Assembly: GCA_947034885.2 (NCBI GenBank)
Contig: OX344750.2
Location: forward strand, 17,416,053-17,480,052
DNA from: Thuidium tamariscinum
Taxonomy: Eukaryota; Streptophyta; Bryopsida; Hypnales; Thuidiaceae
DNA: 64,000 nucleotides
Direction of reading: 5' to 3'
This document shows, piece after piece, positions 1 through 11,600 of this stretch (positions are counted from its first letter, which is position 1; every line of letters starts with the position of its first letter). The position numbers and the translations under genes are program-made. Below the pieces are notes generated by a model. The model did not search any database. It was given only the letters and a program-made list of their open reading frames with translations, and was not told the DNA's origin.

Positions 1-93
1 AATTTCGTCTCATTTCGGCTTGATGTTCGCGGTTTCTTGAATGATGACGAGGTTGGTTTTTCTGTGCACGAAATTAGTGATTGGGTCAAGTAG
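1..93 (+). CDS. possible 3' end of a coding exon, product unknown
   Basis: The first 30 codons of the window are open in frame 1 and end with TAG at 91-93. Codon composition is more balanced than in the AT-rich DNA downstream, and the peptide mixes acidic and hydrophobic residues (for example DVRGFLNDDEVGFSVHE). It could be the last exon of a gene lying to the left of the window. There is no recognisable domain, and a 31-codon open frame at an edge can arise by chance, so this is only a pointer. Confidence 0.2.
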   Translation, partial: NFVSFRLDVRGFLNDDEVGFSVHEISDWVK

Positions 94-1063
94 AATTCTG
101 GTCGATCACAGTTCCTATCATTATTTTTTCAAATTTGTGATGGGTGTTCTTATTGGCGAGTGAAAGAGAGTTTCTGTGAGAATGTAGAATCTTCGAGCTC
201 CCCAGCAATATAGACAACAAGTTCCACTTTCTCCCCTTAGGATGTCTTTGCCAGGGATACTCTTCAGCAAAGGTCCTTAATTCAACATGTGTCCTGAGAG
301 TTTCAATGCACCAGCGAATGCGTGTGTGCTTTGGATACATTATGCAACAATTATGAAGAGTCAAATGTTTATTGGGAGATAAGTTGAAATCGTTTTATTT
401 ACTATAGGCGCATATTGATTAAAGGATGTACACCACATCTGATGAAGTTCTGCTTTGAATGTTCGTATTTAGATTGGTGTTTCTAGCTGAAATAGAGGTT
501 CCATTAACTGTATTGTACAGTACATTAGATGCTCCATTGACCATTGATCAATTTGTGTTAAAGGGTATAAACATTTAAACTATGGACATTTAGGTTTTGG
601 GCAATTGATTCTTAGCTTAACACAGAAAAAAAGTGTAAAAAATTTGGACGACACAAGGTTCTAGGTTGTTGTAGGCAAAGGCTCAAAGTTCACCTGTATG
701 GTTAATGGAACCTATCCCTTGCTGGATGGGGAATGGAGATTTTACATAACATTGCACTGTGTCACGGTCCCTCTCTACCTCGTGTGGTCACAGTCCTGAT
801 CGGGGTTCCTTGATTGCAATTTCCCCAATCTGCTGCAAACCACGAGTTTCTTATATAATACAGGTTTTGGAGTACTGAATCAGAGTTTGTAGACTATTCC
901 AGATACACCATGAAGAGAGCGTTCACCAACATGTATTCATCAAAGGGCATCTTAAGGTCATACAAAAATCTCTTTATTTGGCAGTTAGCATTCCGTTCAC
1001 TCTTTGGTCACAATGAATCATTGTGGAATGAATTTTTGGTGATGTAAGCGGTCAGGCGCTCAT
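94..1063. other. intergenic, no gene recognised
   Basis: Mixed-composition DNA between the possible CDS tail and the rhodanese-like fragment. A stretch around 308-356 resembles one at 56920-56968 inside RPB4 intron 1 (see findings). The part around 760-860 is less AT-rich, but no supported exon was found. Confidence 0.4.
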
Positions 1064-1840
1064 ATGAAGAGTTTCCAGAGGCATCCGGGCACTCGGTCGT
1101 TGATCTCAGATGCTCTAGTGGTGAACGAAGCTCGAGCAAGAGTGCAGTACTTGGACGCTGATGAATCCAAGAAGGCGGTGACGAAGGAAGGCTACAACAT
1201 CATTGACATCCGTGACGCTTCCCAATACAACCGGTCTCACATCACCAAGAGCGTCCATATCCCTCTTTTCATCGCCAATGAGGGCATGGATCCGGGTAAG
1301 TTCACTCTCTTCTCAAGCTCTCTTGATATGACAGAATGGGATAATTTCATAATTTTTGTGAGATTCAAGGTCATGTTACCTTATTACGATTAGGCCAGGC
1401 CAGATTTAGACAAATATTGTTCAAAGGAAGAATTTGTCGCTGCATCGTTATTTGCATTCTGACTTTACAAAGGGTATGGGTATGCAGTGCAATTTTGATA
1501 TGGAGTTGCATTCTTTTCTAGTAATGTATAGGTGGAATCGATGCAAAGAGTAGAAAGCGTAGAATTCATCCAATGCTGAATCTCGGGATAATTAATGGTA
1601 GAATAGAATCCGAAAAGAGTGGAGTGGTTATATCTTGTTGAACCCCGGTCATGACTGCCTGCCCACTGCAGATTAGAAGCCCTCGTTGAGATTATTTATG
1701 ACTGAGACTTGGTCCTTTGGAGTGCAAGAACTTTGATCAAGAAATTTGCTCACAACAGTTTTGCGGGAGTCTTCTACGGACTAGCCTTCACGAAGGAGAA
1801 TGAAGATTTCCTTGCAACTATTCAGAAGCAATGCAAGTGC
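1064..1840 (+). pseudogene. truncated STR9-like rhodanese-domain gene fragment
   Basis: Two exon-like segments match the plastid rhodanese-like family STR9 (Arabidopsis At2g42220 type) as I remember it. Segment 1, 1064-1295, encodes the first half of a rhodanese fold, including GYNIIDIRDASQYNRSHI and VHIPLFIANEGMDPG, and ends at a good donor (G|GTAAGT) in phase 1. Segment 2, about 1728-1840, encodes TLIKKFAHNSFAGVFYGLAF and FTKENEDFLATIQ, the expected next part. Its expected acceptor reads CAA instead of CAG at 1725-1727, so the phase-compatible junction lacks an AG. After about 1840 the active-site loop region (Cys-x-x-Gly-x-Arg in relatives) and the C-terminal membrane segment are absent, and the sequence runs into a TTAGATTT-type repeat. 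No transit peptide is visible upstream. I read it as a decayed partial copy. Another possibility is a gene with unusual splicing. Confidence 0.6.
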
Positions 1841-1868
1841 TTTGTTCTGGGGTTGGTGGAGCACAGAT

Positions 1869-2010
1869 GTAGACTTTTTCATAGATTTAAATTTTTTCTT
1901 AGATTTCTGATTTTTTTCTTTAGATTTTAGTTTTTTGTGTAGATTTAGATTTGTTCATAGATTTTAGATTTTTTCATAGATTTGGACTTTTAATAGATTT
2001 AGACTTTATC
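1869..2010. repeat. degenerate TTTTCATAGATTTAGA-type minisatellite
   Basis: Imperfect tandem copies of a roughly 15-20 bp unit with the core TAGATTT(A)GATTTTTTC start where the rhodanese-like fragment loses similarity. Expansion at this break may mark the truncation point. Confidence 0.55.
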
Positions 2011-3960
2011 ATATGTGCATTTGGGCTTCTTCTAAGAAATAAAATTTCTTGTTGATTTGGTTCTTTGAAATGTATAAATTCTTACAAAGTAGAATGTCTC
2101 CTAGAGAAGATTTTGTTTATTAGGTAATGTTGTCTTTTAAGAATGCTTAAAAGACATGCAAAATTCATGGAATTGACATTTAAGTAAGGTATAATAATGC
2201 AAGTCCTAGACACATGATTTTAAGCAAATTTTACTTAAAGTACGTGACCTTTCAATATGCATTTTTTGACTTAAATTCCCACTTAAAACACTCCTTTCTC
2301 TTGTAGTGATGGCCTTGAGATTTTTTATTTTAATGGTACAAAAGTAAACTAGTAAAGCTTTCTACTTGTCTAGTATATATGAAATTAATTGTAGAGATTG
2401 TTGGCTATTGGATTTCTAAATTTGAATAATTCTAGATGATCAACTTTTAGGAAAAGAAATAATAAAAAGGTGCATCTTTTGAAAACAAAATTTTATTAGA
2501 AAATAAATTATTCTTTTTTCTCCAAAAGAAAATTAGATTAAAATCTAAGACAAATCTTAATTTTTTTTAAATTTAATTTTAAGAAACTTCCAAATTCATA
2601 CTCTTTTTTTTATATAGAAGTGAATTGTCCAAATTATATCCTACAATGCATATACATCAATTCTTGAAATTCAATGGCTGATATTATCAATATATCTTTG
2701 GAAATTCTTCAAAACAAAGTTCGTTTCACTTAGACGTTGTCCAAGATTTACATGTATTCTTTCTTTGTACAAGATTGCATTTTCTAAACAAGTTTTTCAA
2801 TACTTCTTACATTGAAAATTTGAAATTGCAAAAAATGCAACAAATATATCATCTTGTTATTATTAAAGACCTTACTTTACAAATGATTGAGATTTCCTTG
2901 CCTTAGGCCTCAAGGAATTAAAGGTTACCAAATATTAAATACATTTAGAATTGAATTAGATAATAGAAAAGGATACTTTATTTCAATCAAATTTTTTTCT
3001 TAAAAATAAATTTGCAATTTATAGTTTTCAATTCTATCATTTATATTTTTTCTAATATAAAATCATAATATTTTATTTTATATATTAAAATTTTAGAATG
3101 TACAAAATATGTGAAAAGAATTCGAAGTTTAGGTTTATTAGTTGCAAAGTTATGATATAGCGAAGTGAAATTTTTTAACCCGTAAAGTCTTGAGAGTCCA
3201 TTGAAGGAACTTTTAAAGATTTGAAAGATAATGAAATTATTGATTCAGTACTTTTTATATCTATGAAAATTACAAATATTCATCCTATATAAAATTTTGG
3301 AAAGGAATATTTCCAAGTCTTCAACCCCTAAGGCCCTAGAGTCTTCGAGTTCATTTTTCTTAAAACAGCCATTTCAAAAGCAAAGAGAAAAATTTCTGAA
3401 TACATCGATTTTTGCACATCCAAATATAGGATCTTCCACTAGACTTGCATAAGAAAATGTTTAGAAGAACTTTCATAATCTATGGACAATTAGATTGCAA
3501 GATACTTTCATTTATATCATCTAAATAAATTCCAATTACAACTATTTATAAATGATGGAATAAATAAACCATATAATATTTGTATTAAAATTTAAGGATA
3601 ACCAATTCAGTTCTTTGACTACATTTGTTCCAAAAATAGTCAAAAACTACCATAGATCATTCTACAAAAAATACATTTTTGGAAATTTGTAATTGTAAGA
3701 TTTTGTAGTAATTTAAATTTGAGAACATGAGGAAAAAATTTCAGAATTTTCCACCTTATAGATTGCAAGATATTAGCATTTGAATGCTCAAAATTAATCT
3801 TTTTTTCCATGTGCAAAATAGGGGGGTTGCACTTCAAAATGTGACAATCATATGAGATGATTCAAAATGGTGGTGCCTCTTTAGATTTATTGTTGAATCC
3901 AAGTATGGTACTTACCTAAAAAGTTTCAAATCATTTAGAATTGTACAGTGGGGTACCAAT
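2011..3960. other. AT-rich intergenic desert
   Basis: Very AT-rich DNA with no ORF of convincing composition. At 2296-2309 it contains TTTCTCTTGTAGTG, which resembles a right-hand CACTA-type terminus, but no left partner was identified. Confidence 0.5.
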
Positions 3961-3984
3961 CAAAATATCGATTTTGAATTTGCA

Positions 3985-4750
3985 GTGAGAAAATTTTAAG
4001 TATTGCCAACTTTGAAAGCCTCCCGAGAGCTCAAAAATTGGTATTTTACCACGATATTTTTACCACAGCATCATCTTTAAGTTAATTATATATATGATAA
4101 ATTTCAAGGCCAAAATATTCACCAAAAAAAAGTTATTCAAAATCTACCAACATGGGTAGTGGTGAGAAACATTTCACTACTTTCAACTTTGACACCTACC
4201 TAAGGATTGAGTTTGTTTGTTTTCCATGAAATTTTTGTCATGAGACAATCTCTATGTTTTTAATATGTATAAATAATTTCAAGGTAAAATAAAAATTTTA
4301 AGAAGATATTTGAAATCTCCCAACAGGTGTAGTTTTGAGAACATTTTCACAATTTCCAACTTTGACACCCTCCCAAGGGCTGAAAAATTGGTTTCTTACC
4401 ATGAATTTTTTTTTGTGAAGTCATCTCTATGTTGATAATATGTTCTCTAAATTTGAAATTCAAATGAATTACCAAAAAGAAGATATACAAAATCCCCCAA
4501 CATGTGTAGTTGTGAGGAGGAGTTTTTGAGCCCTTAGTATAGTGTTATTTTGTGGAGCAAAGTTTGATAGGAATGTAAGAACTCAGCCTCACAACTACAC
4601 ATGTTGAGAGATTTTGAATATTTTTTGTTGGGTAAGTGTTTTGAACTTGAAATTTGGGACATATTTTATCAACATAAAGCTGATCTTATTCAAAAAAATT
4701 CATGTTAAATAGACAAAATTTCAGCCCTTGGGAGGGTGTCAAAGTCAATG
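3985..4750. repeat. ~175 bp tandem repeat with an inverted terminal unit
   Basis: The motif AACTTTGA.(A/C)CCT.CC begins at 4008, 4185 and 4358, giving spacings of 177 and 173 bp, so at least three tandem copies exist. Each is followed by a line similar to GCTGAAAAATTGG and ACC(A)TGA. The array then turns back: CAACATGTGTAGTTGTGAGG at 4499-4518 is mirrored by CCTCACAACTACACATGTTG at 4587-4606, and GACACCCTCCCAAGGGCTGA at 4364-4383 is mirrored near 4721-4742. The last direct unit and the inverted unit could therefore form a hairpin with arms of about 160 bp and a loop of about 65 bp. Confidence 0.75.
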
Positions 4751-6210
4751 TAAAACAACCCATCCAATCATAATTAGAAGTTTGACTCATGCTTTTGCTA
4801 TAATAAATTCAATTTTTTTACAAATAAAGACAAGTGTGAGAAATAGCAAGAGCAATTCAAATTATATTTTATCAAAAAATTGTGAATTTAAGTGGTTATC
4901 TAGAGAATGACCCCATTGTGATTGCAATGGGTTGTTTATACCTTTGAAATATAACACTAATACCTTAGGTGCTAGTGAATCCAACCACTGCTTTCTTATA
5001 GACTTTAAATTGATGTCTTATATTATATTTTTATTCTAAGGTAAGAGTAAAGATTTCTAAGTTTTAATCCAACTACATGAAAGAATAAAATTAGGTTGTC
5101 CCATGCCAATTTCTTGAAATTTGATACTATATAAATTTTTATTGTCATTGTATAAGAATGCACCACCGTTTTGAATTAGATGTTGTAATAAGGACTCATG
5201 AACTTCTATGTGTAGAAGTGTTTGTTGACTTTGATGGCTAGTTAAATAAATTTCTTAGGGTAAGGCAAGCTAATTTCTCTATGTAGCATTACGTAATTGA
5301 TCAACTTTTACTTTCTATTTCTACTTGAAAAAAAAAGTTACTACCAATGAATATTTTATTTCAACTTTAATCAAGGTCTAATACTTTTCTACCTATAAAC
5401 TATATGAAATTTTAGTATATTGCATGATGTTTATTTCACAATGTATACCCATAGATAAAAAGTCAATAGTTTGTGAAGTAACATTATAATTCAATTCAAA
5501 TTTTTTCTTTATTTTTTCTTCGAAAATTCACAATTACAACTTCTCCAAGAGTCTAAGTGATATATTTTTTTCATTTTTAAAAAATAATAATTTGAAAAAA
5601 AAAATTATTTATAAATAGTCACTAAACCCTAGCCATTTCATCAAGGTTTAAGGTAGTTTACACCAATTCCATTTGATGCCGAATTCCATCACTGTCCTTG
5701 ATTGGCCCAAATTCAGTCCAAAACAAATATCCAAATCTATTCATTTTATGACAAAATCATTGCGTCAATGCCAAGGAGTAATACATTAACCCCTCAAGTT
5801 TGGTCCTTGAGTAATACATTAATCCTAAACTCCTTAAAGACCAAACTTTATTTTTTGGCAACACAACAATTTTGGGCAGCTCACTACAGATAGAGTTTTT
5901 ATTTTTTTTCTTTGAAATTTTCACACCACATGTGCCCAAGGAGTAGCTTTAAGGTCCAACAATTTTCATGACTTTTGACTACATCATTAAAAATTTATGA
6001 CATGATATATTGTTCCTTCATTTGTCAGGCAACCCAGGCACAACAAAAAGCTTCTTTAAAAATTAATTTTTTAAGAAATTAAGATTTGAAATTGGTGTCT
6101 TTGATTTTTATCTAAGTAGAAAAATTTGGATCATTCCATTTTGATTAATGAGTCAAAAGTTATGAGGATTTTTAGTTTGAGGTAGTTTGTAGCTAGTTAT
6201 AGAATCTCTA
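4751..6210. other. AT-rich intergenic DNA
   Basis: No supported gene. A short direct duplication (GAGTAATACATTAA near 5775 and 5810) is the only notable structure. Confidence 0.45.
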
Positions 6211-6558
6211 CACTACAAAAGAAGTTTGAAATTCTTTATTTAATTCAATTTTTAATATTAAAAAAACAAAAAACAAACGTTGGTTGTATATTGTTTATCA
6301 CAACAGTACAACCTTTGGGATTGTCTTTTTTCTTAACTCTATAAATAAATTGTTGATAATTTAATATTTTGGCTTATTTTCTACTTCTATCTATTTACTA
6401 TTTTTTTCTTTTATGTTGTACAATTCCAAATGATCTGAAAATTTCAAGCATGCAACCAACTTCACTTGAAGAATGAATCCAAAGAGTTACAATCATTTTA
6501 GAAATTTTTCCATACAAATATGGTCTTCTGAAGTACAGCTACCCAGATTTTCGTAGTG
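6211..6558. mobile_element. candidate CACTA-ended element, 348 bp
   Basis: The segment opens with CACTACAAAAGAAG and closes with TTTTCGTAGTG, which is CACTACGAAAA on the other strand. The interior is AT-rich and non-coding. The matching ends are short (about 10 bp with one mismatch) and no clean target duplication is seen (cta versus gta), so this is a weak candidate for an old non-autonomous CACTA-type element. Confidence 0.3.
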
Positions 6559-7190
6559 GTAAAAAAATGATTTTTGTCACTTCAAACAGTGGAAATTGCT
6601 GAAATTTTTTCCACGTCTTCTTAAACTTGTGTTCTAAAAGACCATATAGTTATTTTTTTTCTAAAAATGTTTTTTTCTTAAAATTTGGTAGTTGTCTAAG
6701 AAATGACAAATTTGAAGCAATTATGATCAAAATATAGTCAAAAACATTTTAGGGGTTACTATCGAATACTCAAATTTCCAGATTGCTAATCAAGGGGGGT
6801 AATATTCTTGTCAACCTTAGCTCCCTTACCCATTTGGAATGTGATTTGAAATCAACGCATCTCTTTTTCGGTACAGTACTGTATATTATGGGGATGCAAT
6901 GACTGAAAAAGTGATGAGGATTGCGGCTCATTTCTAAAGAAAAAATCCTCCTCCTTTCCTGGATCTTTTTCCCCATGTGGGGTATCTCATACCGAAGTAC
7001 CCGGCCCCCCAGCAATCATAAAGCCATATAAATGGATAGACATGTGTATCAATAGGATATCAACAATCATACAGGGAGCTTTTATTGGGAAGGACATTGG
7101 GCTGAAATTAGCACTACACAACGACGAAAATCAGTCCATTTAATACTTTCGCACTCCACTGTAATTCAAATCAGTTGACTTGGTATTAAA
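6559..7190. other. intergenic DNA with a weak inverted-repeat candidate
   Basis: At 6779-7017 GATTGCT...GGGGGG on the left is mirrored by CCCCCCAGCAATC on the right, as in a small MITE, and the interior is less AT-rich than its surroundings. The open frames in it look like chance. No gene is supported. Confidence 0.3.
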
Positions 7191-7194
7191 AAAA

Positions 7195-7510
7195 AGGTAG
7201 ACAGACACAAAGTAAATAAGGCAAATCATAAGACAAACATAAAGTGAATAAATCAAAAAACAGACACGAACTGAGTGAATTAATTTTAAAATAGAATCAA
7301 AGTGAAAGAAATCACAAAACAGACACGAGGTGAACTAATTTTAAGACAGAATCAAAGTGAAAAAATCGTAAAACAGACACAAAGGGAATGAGTTAACAAG
7401 ACAAACACATAGTGATTAAATCATAAGATGGACAACGAAGTGAAACAGTTTTAAGACAGACTCCAAGTGAATAAATCACAAGATAGACACAAAGTGAGTA
7501 AATAAAAAGA
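7195..7510. repeat. minisatellite, AGACAGACACAAAGTGAATAAATC-like units
   Basis: About ten imperfect copies of a ~30 bp unit with the recurring words ACAGACAC, AAAGTGAATAAATCA and TAAGACAGAATC. Two alternating sub-variants are visible (ATAAATCATAAGAC and TTTTAAGACAGA). It lies about 1.1 kb beyond the stop codon of the minus-strand zinc-finger gene. Confidence 0.75.
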
Positions 7511-8604
7511 GAGCGTTCATAATATAATCCTTGAATTGAATACAGCATTAATTATGCTGTGCCATAGTGTGGCGGGAAGATACATTACCCACAGAGTTGG
7601 TAAGGAATGCGTGTCAAAAGTATAGGTGGACATCCAAAAATTGAGGGGGAAGGGAGAGAAAGGGGGAGTGAGGAAGGGGAAGGGGATGAATTAAAAGAGC
7701 TACAATAAATACTGTGCAGGTGGCTGTCACAATTCTAACAACACTGTCATTCAAGTGAATTAATCTGTAGGGTGCTCTTCGCCTTCTTTTATGTACTGCA
7801 ATGCCGACTATTTGGTCTAAAATAGATGAAATAACATCTACATGAAAAAACATCATCATCATCATAACTTGCTGCTACTTCTTTTGGTGGTTCTTCTTCT
7901 TCGTCACCCAAAACTAAACCTATTCCAGTAATGTTGAATTACATCTGTAGGGCTGTCGACATGATATACCCAGCCAATGGGTCCTGTCTTCTTACTCGGC
8001 ACATCATACAAGAAGGGGTGGGGGTGGGGGTGGGGGTCACTGTTAACTAGTAGAAGTGTATTTGGCAGCCCCACCACGCACCTGCTTCTACTCCCCTTCT
8101 TGGAATAGCTGCAGATGCGTGAGAAGGACTCCCAGGGCATACAAGTGAAGTTACGCCCTGTTGTGTTTAAAATATTTGAACATATAAATTATATGCTTGC
8201 CTTGCCTTGCCTTGTCTCGTCTCGCCTCTTCAGAAACTTTCCCTGAACCGCGCTGAGCCTTTGCTTTCTAATGGCTGGCTTTCACCGCTGCTGTATGACT
8301 TCCTGCTGCCAGTGATCTTTCCAGCTTTCGTAACGTCAATCACACTTTTATCTCCGCTCATCTGCACTCAGAGGGAAAATATAATTTGCAGGGGTGTGAG
8401 ACTGTGAGTGCTATTTTCAGACCAATTACAGTGAAGCAAATAAAACAGAGACAGGTCACTGTACTCTTCGATGTCCACATACACGAATCTCACCTTTAAA
8501 ATGCACTGGATGCAAAAAGTGTTGCAGCATTCCAACTGAACAGTGTTTCCTGTGCATTCTGCAAGACAACAAATTTGGGTGTCAACTCCTATTCAGGGTA
8601 TAAC
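7511..8604. other. 3' flank of the CCCH gene, with a G-quadruplex motif and a pentamer repeat
   Basis: This less AT-rich stretch lies beyond the stop codon of the minus-strand CCCH gene and may include its 3' UTR. It contains four G runs at 8015-8036 (GGGG-T-GGGGG-T-GGGGG-T-GGGGG) and a short pentamer array (GCCTT/TCTCG) around 8192-8226. The open frames within it do not show a convincing protein. No clear poly(A) signal was identified. Confidence 0.45.
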
Positions 8605-11600
8605 CTAGCTGGAAAGAGAATGAAGGGACAATGATGATGTATGCCCCACCTGTGAGCTTTGCAAGCTCAAATTATTCAATTTCTCCGGCAGGGAAAAAAC
8701 CTTCTGCTTGTTCATTCCCAATGGACTCGTGAATGGACTGTCTGGAAGATTGTGTCCATTGCCACTGCTGGAAAACAAGGAAAACACTTCAATAAAAAGT
8801 AAAGCTAAGATTCTGAACAGATCAGTGAGTATTCTTCTCACCGGTGAACAGAGTAACGATTCCAGGCAACAATCTCTCAACAAGTCAACTTTGAAAACAC
8901 ACAAAATTTAGAAAACAGATACACGAACTTCAACTTCATATATAGTAGGTCTTGCATAGAGGGAGGACGGCAAAAAGAATAAGAGACGAAGGTCCATAGT
9001 TAAAACCTGGTCTGCTTGCTGCCAAAGTATTCAGGGGCAGGTTCAATGTCCTCACTCTGTTCAACGCCATCCAGAACGTCGAGTAGGTAACCAAACGAAT
9101 TGCTGGGGTGAAACTGAGAGAGACCTGCTGTTCACTCAAAATGAATGCACAAACTTCGAACATGAGCACTTCCTCAACATATACACTGGAATTCCTCTCA
9201 AAAGTTTTGAACTGTTGTGAATCACTGTTACCTTCATCAGACAGCCCTAAATCATCAGTAGAAAATCCATTGTTTGCAAGAGCTCGGTTTTGTGCTGCCA
9301 CAACGGCCATTGTTGCATCAGCCTCTACACGGCGGCGTGCATCCACAAGATGAAGCTCAGCCAATCGTCTTCGTTCAAGTTCTAGAACCTGCTCTTCCTC
9401 TTCCAATCGGCGGGTGAAAGCCTCTTCATCTTCATAAAATTTAGTACCTGCAAACAAGCAGAAGGATTACTTCCAAGTTCCTGGCGGTTCTCTCACAACA
9501 TATCTTGCAGCTAGCACAGATTCATCAGAAACTGCCAGACTTTACAGATACAAGATTAATCATTCTCAAGAAATCGAGAATGACCACATTCTGCTCACGG
9601 ACAAAAATATATGTGAAAGAAGAGTGCATCAAATTGTCGGAAAACAGCTACAGAGAGGCTAGCAGCAGCCCACCTGCATGGTAGTCAAGGTCCTTGCCAT
9701 CAATATTACGGTTCTGTACAAATCGAGCATGATCTGCCCGCTCAGAATATTTTCTGGTAGATCAAGACAGATCCTCATATCAGTGCAAGTTCACCCAATT
9801 ACAACCAATTATTAAGTGATTGGAACATTTTAAACTGCAAATTCATCAAATCAACATCAAAATACTCTCAACGATCAATTACGGTGAATTATGGTATTAA
9901 GTAAATTAACAAACTTAACTCAGTCAGTGTCAGTACATCTCCAAACCTAAATTCCCAAGTGATAGTGCCACCGACAAGTTGGAATACTAGTTACTGTGGT
10001 AATCGACGGTACCAAGAATTGTCAATCAAAAAGTACCTGTCACCATGTTTGCCTTTCTCTCTGTAGGGCTTGACAAGCACACGAGCCCCACAAATGTAAT
10101 GTGGGTTCCCTTCGGACAAAATTGCCTTAACAGTTTCTGAATATACAAAAGTCACAAAACCAAACATCCGCTTCTGCTGATAGGGGATCCGAACATCTTG
10201 GACTGGACCGTAGGCCCTGCACGAAAGCAACCAAAACTCGTGAGAACAAGCACGGACAAGTGTGACTCTTGGACCACGAAGAGAAAACTACGAGAGTAGA
10301 AGCAAAATGCATGGACCTGAAATGCGATGTCACGTCCTCTTCGGTAAAGGTGGATTCGGCAGGAAAAGTGAGGTAGATCTGGCGCGAAGATGGGTTGATT
10401 CCACTCAAATCCTCTCCACGATGGTCGGGCCGATATGCAGTGAAGCGATGAGCATCCTCCGCAAGCACAACTGCATGTTGACCATGAGGCCTGTTCAAAC
10501 ACCCAGCAGTGTGCTTGTGTCTGAGTAAACCACTGCCCACACCCACTGTAAGAAGGGTACCCTCTCTGCTGTCTCGTGCCCTTCCTTCCCACCTCTCGGA
10601 TCTAAAAACGAGAGTTTTCTCAACTCTGGTCACCCCCAGACCCCCATAATAACAACCTCGGCAGGACATGTAAATGCCGTCCTGAGACTCACCGCTTTAA
10701 TACCAAAATAGGGCCTGAATTAGCCGACTCTTGCACTCAAACGATGCCTGCTAAGGATGCGTGTAGATTTTGACTCTCACGTCTAGTGCAGACAGATTGC
10801 AGTACTAGTCGTAGCCTATGTAAGCATTTGACAAGATAAATGACATTACATTGCTAATCCTGCAGTCCAACAAGCCCACGGAAGAATGCTACAAAATCAA
10901 TCAGCCAATGATGATTTAGCAGAAGCATATACTTCAGCTGCAAAATAATGAAAAATGACCAGAACTCAGACGAACTCGTACACAAGAGTGGCATTGTTTG
11001 CCTACCTCAAGACATCATGCATCTTCACACCACCTGTGCAATTCAAACAACAGAACCAAGACATCCTGATATCCTAGGCAACAAAAAAAATTTGCAGAAT
11101 GCAACAAAAAGTCCGATAAAGGACAGAAAAAGGGAAACTCGAAGGCATCGACAAGCAGGCATTCAAGTGCACACCTGCAGGTGTTAACACGGATACAGAG
11201 AACAAAAGGGCCCAAGCAAGCCAGAAGCACATGCCGCAGGAGTGGTCCACAACACATTCAGACAAGCCAAAAGCACGTACCTATCAATCAGAGTCACGGT
11301 GTTCTTCAACCGAGCCAGCAGCTTTGTTAGACTGTACCCTGCCTTTCCATGGCGCTGACTCTCAGTTAGATAGCCCTCCGCTTGCAGAGTTTTCCCAAAT
11401 CGTTCATAGTACAACTGCGGCAACGACGCTATAGACACAGGTGCACGCCGTCCGCGCAGAAGCTCCTGCAGCTCGATTTCGAGCCGCTCTAGGGATCCCG
11501 GCGCCATTCCGTCGTCCACCCTGAGCTCCCCTCGGTGTCCATTACTGGACGCAGGGGAGCCAGAGCTCTCCCGCAGAGAACCGTGAAGAAACCGACAGCT

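Noticed and set aside
8936..9457. 173-residue minus-strand ORF as one exon
   Set aside because: It reads through a good donor at 9231; its last third loses gene-like composition, while another frame at 9007-9124 links correctly to the next exon.
10127..10669. 180- and 146-residue minus-strand ORFs in the CCCH locus
   Set aside because: They fuse exon 2 with intron sequence; only 10317-10490 fits splice borders and family similarity.
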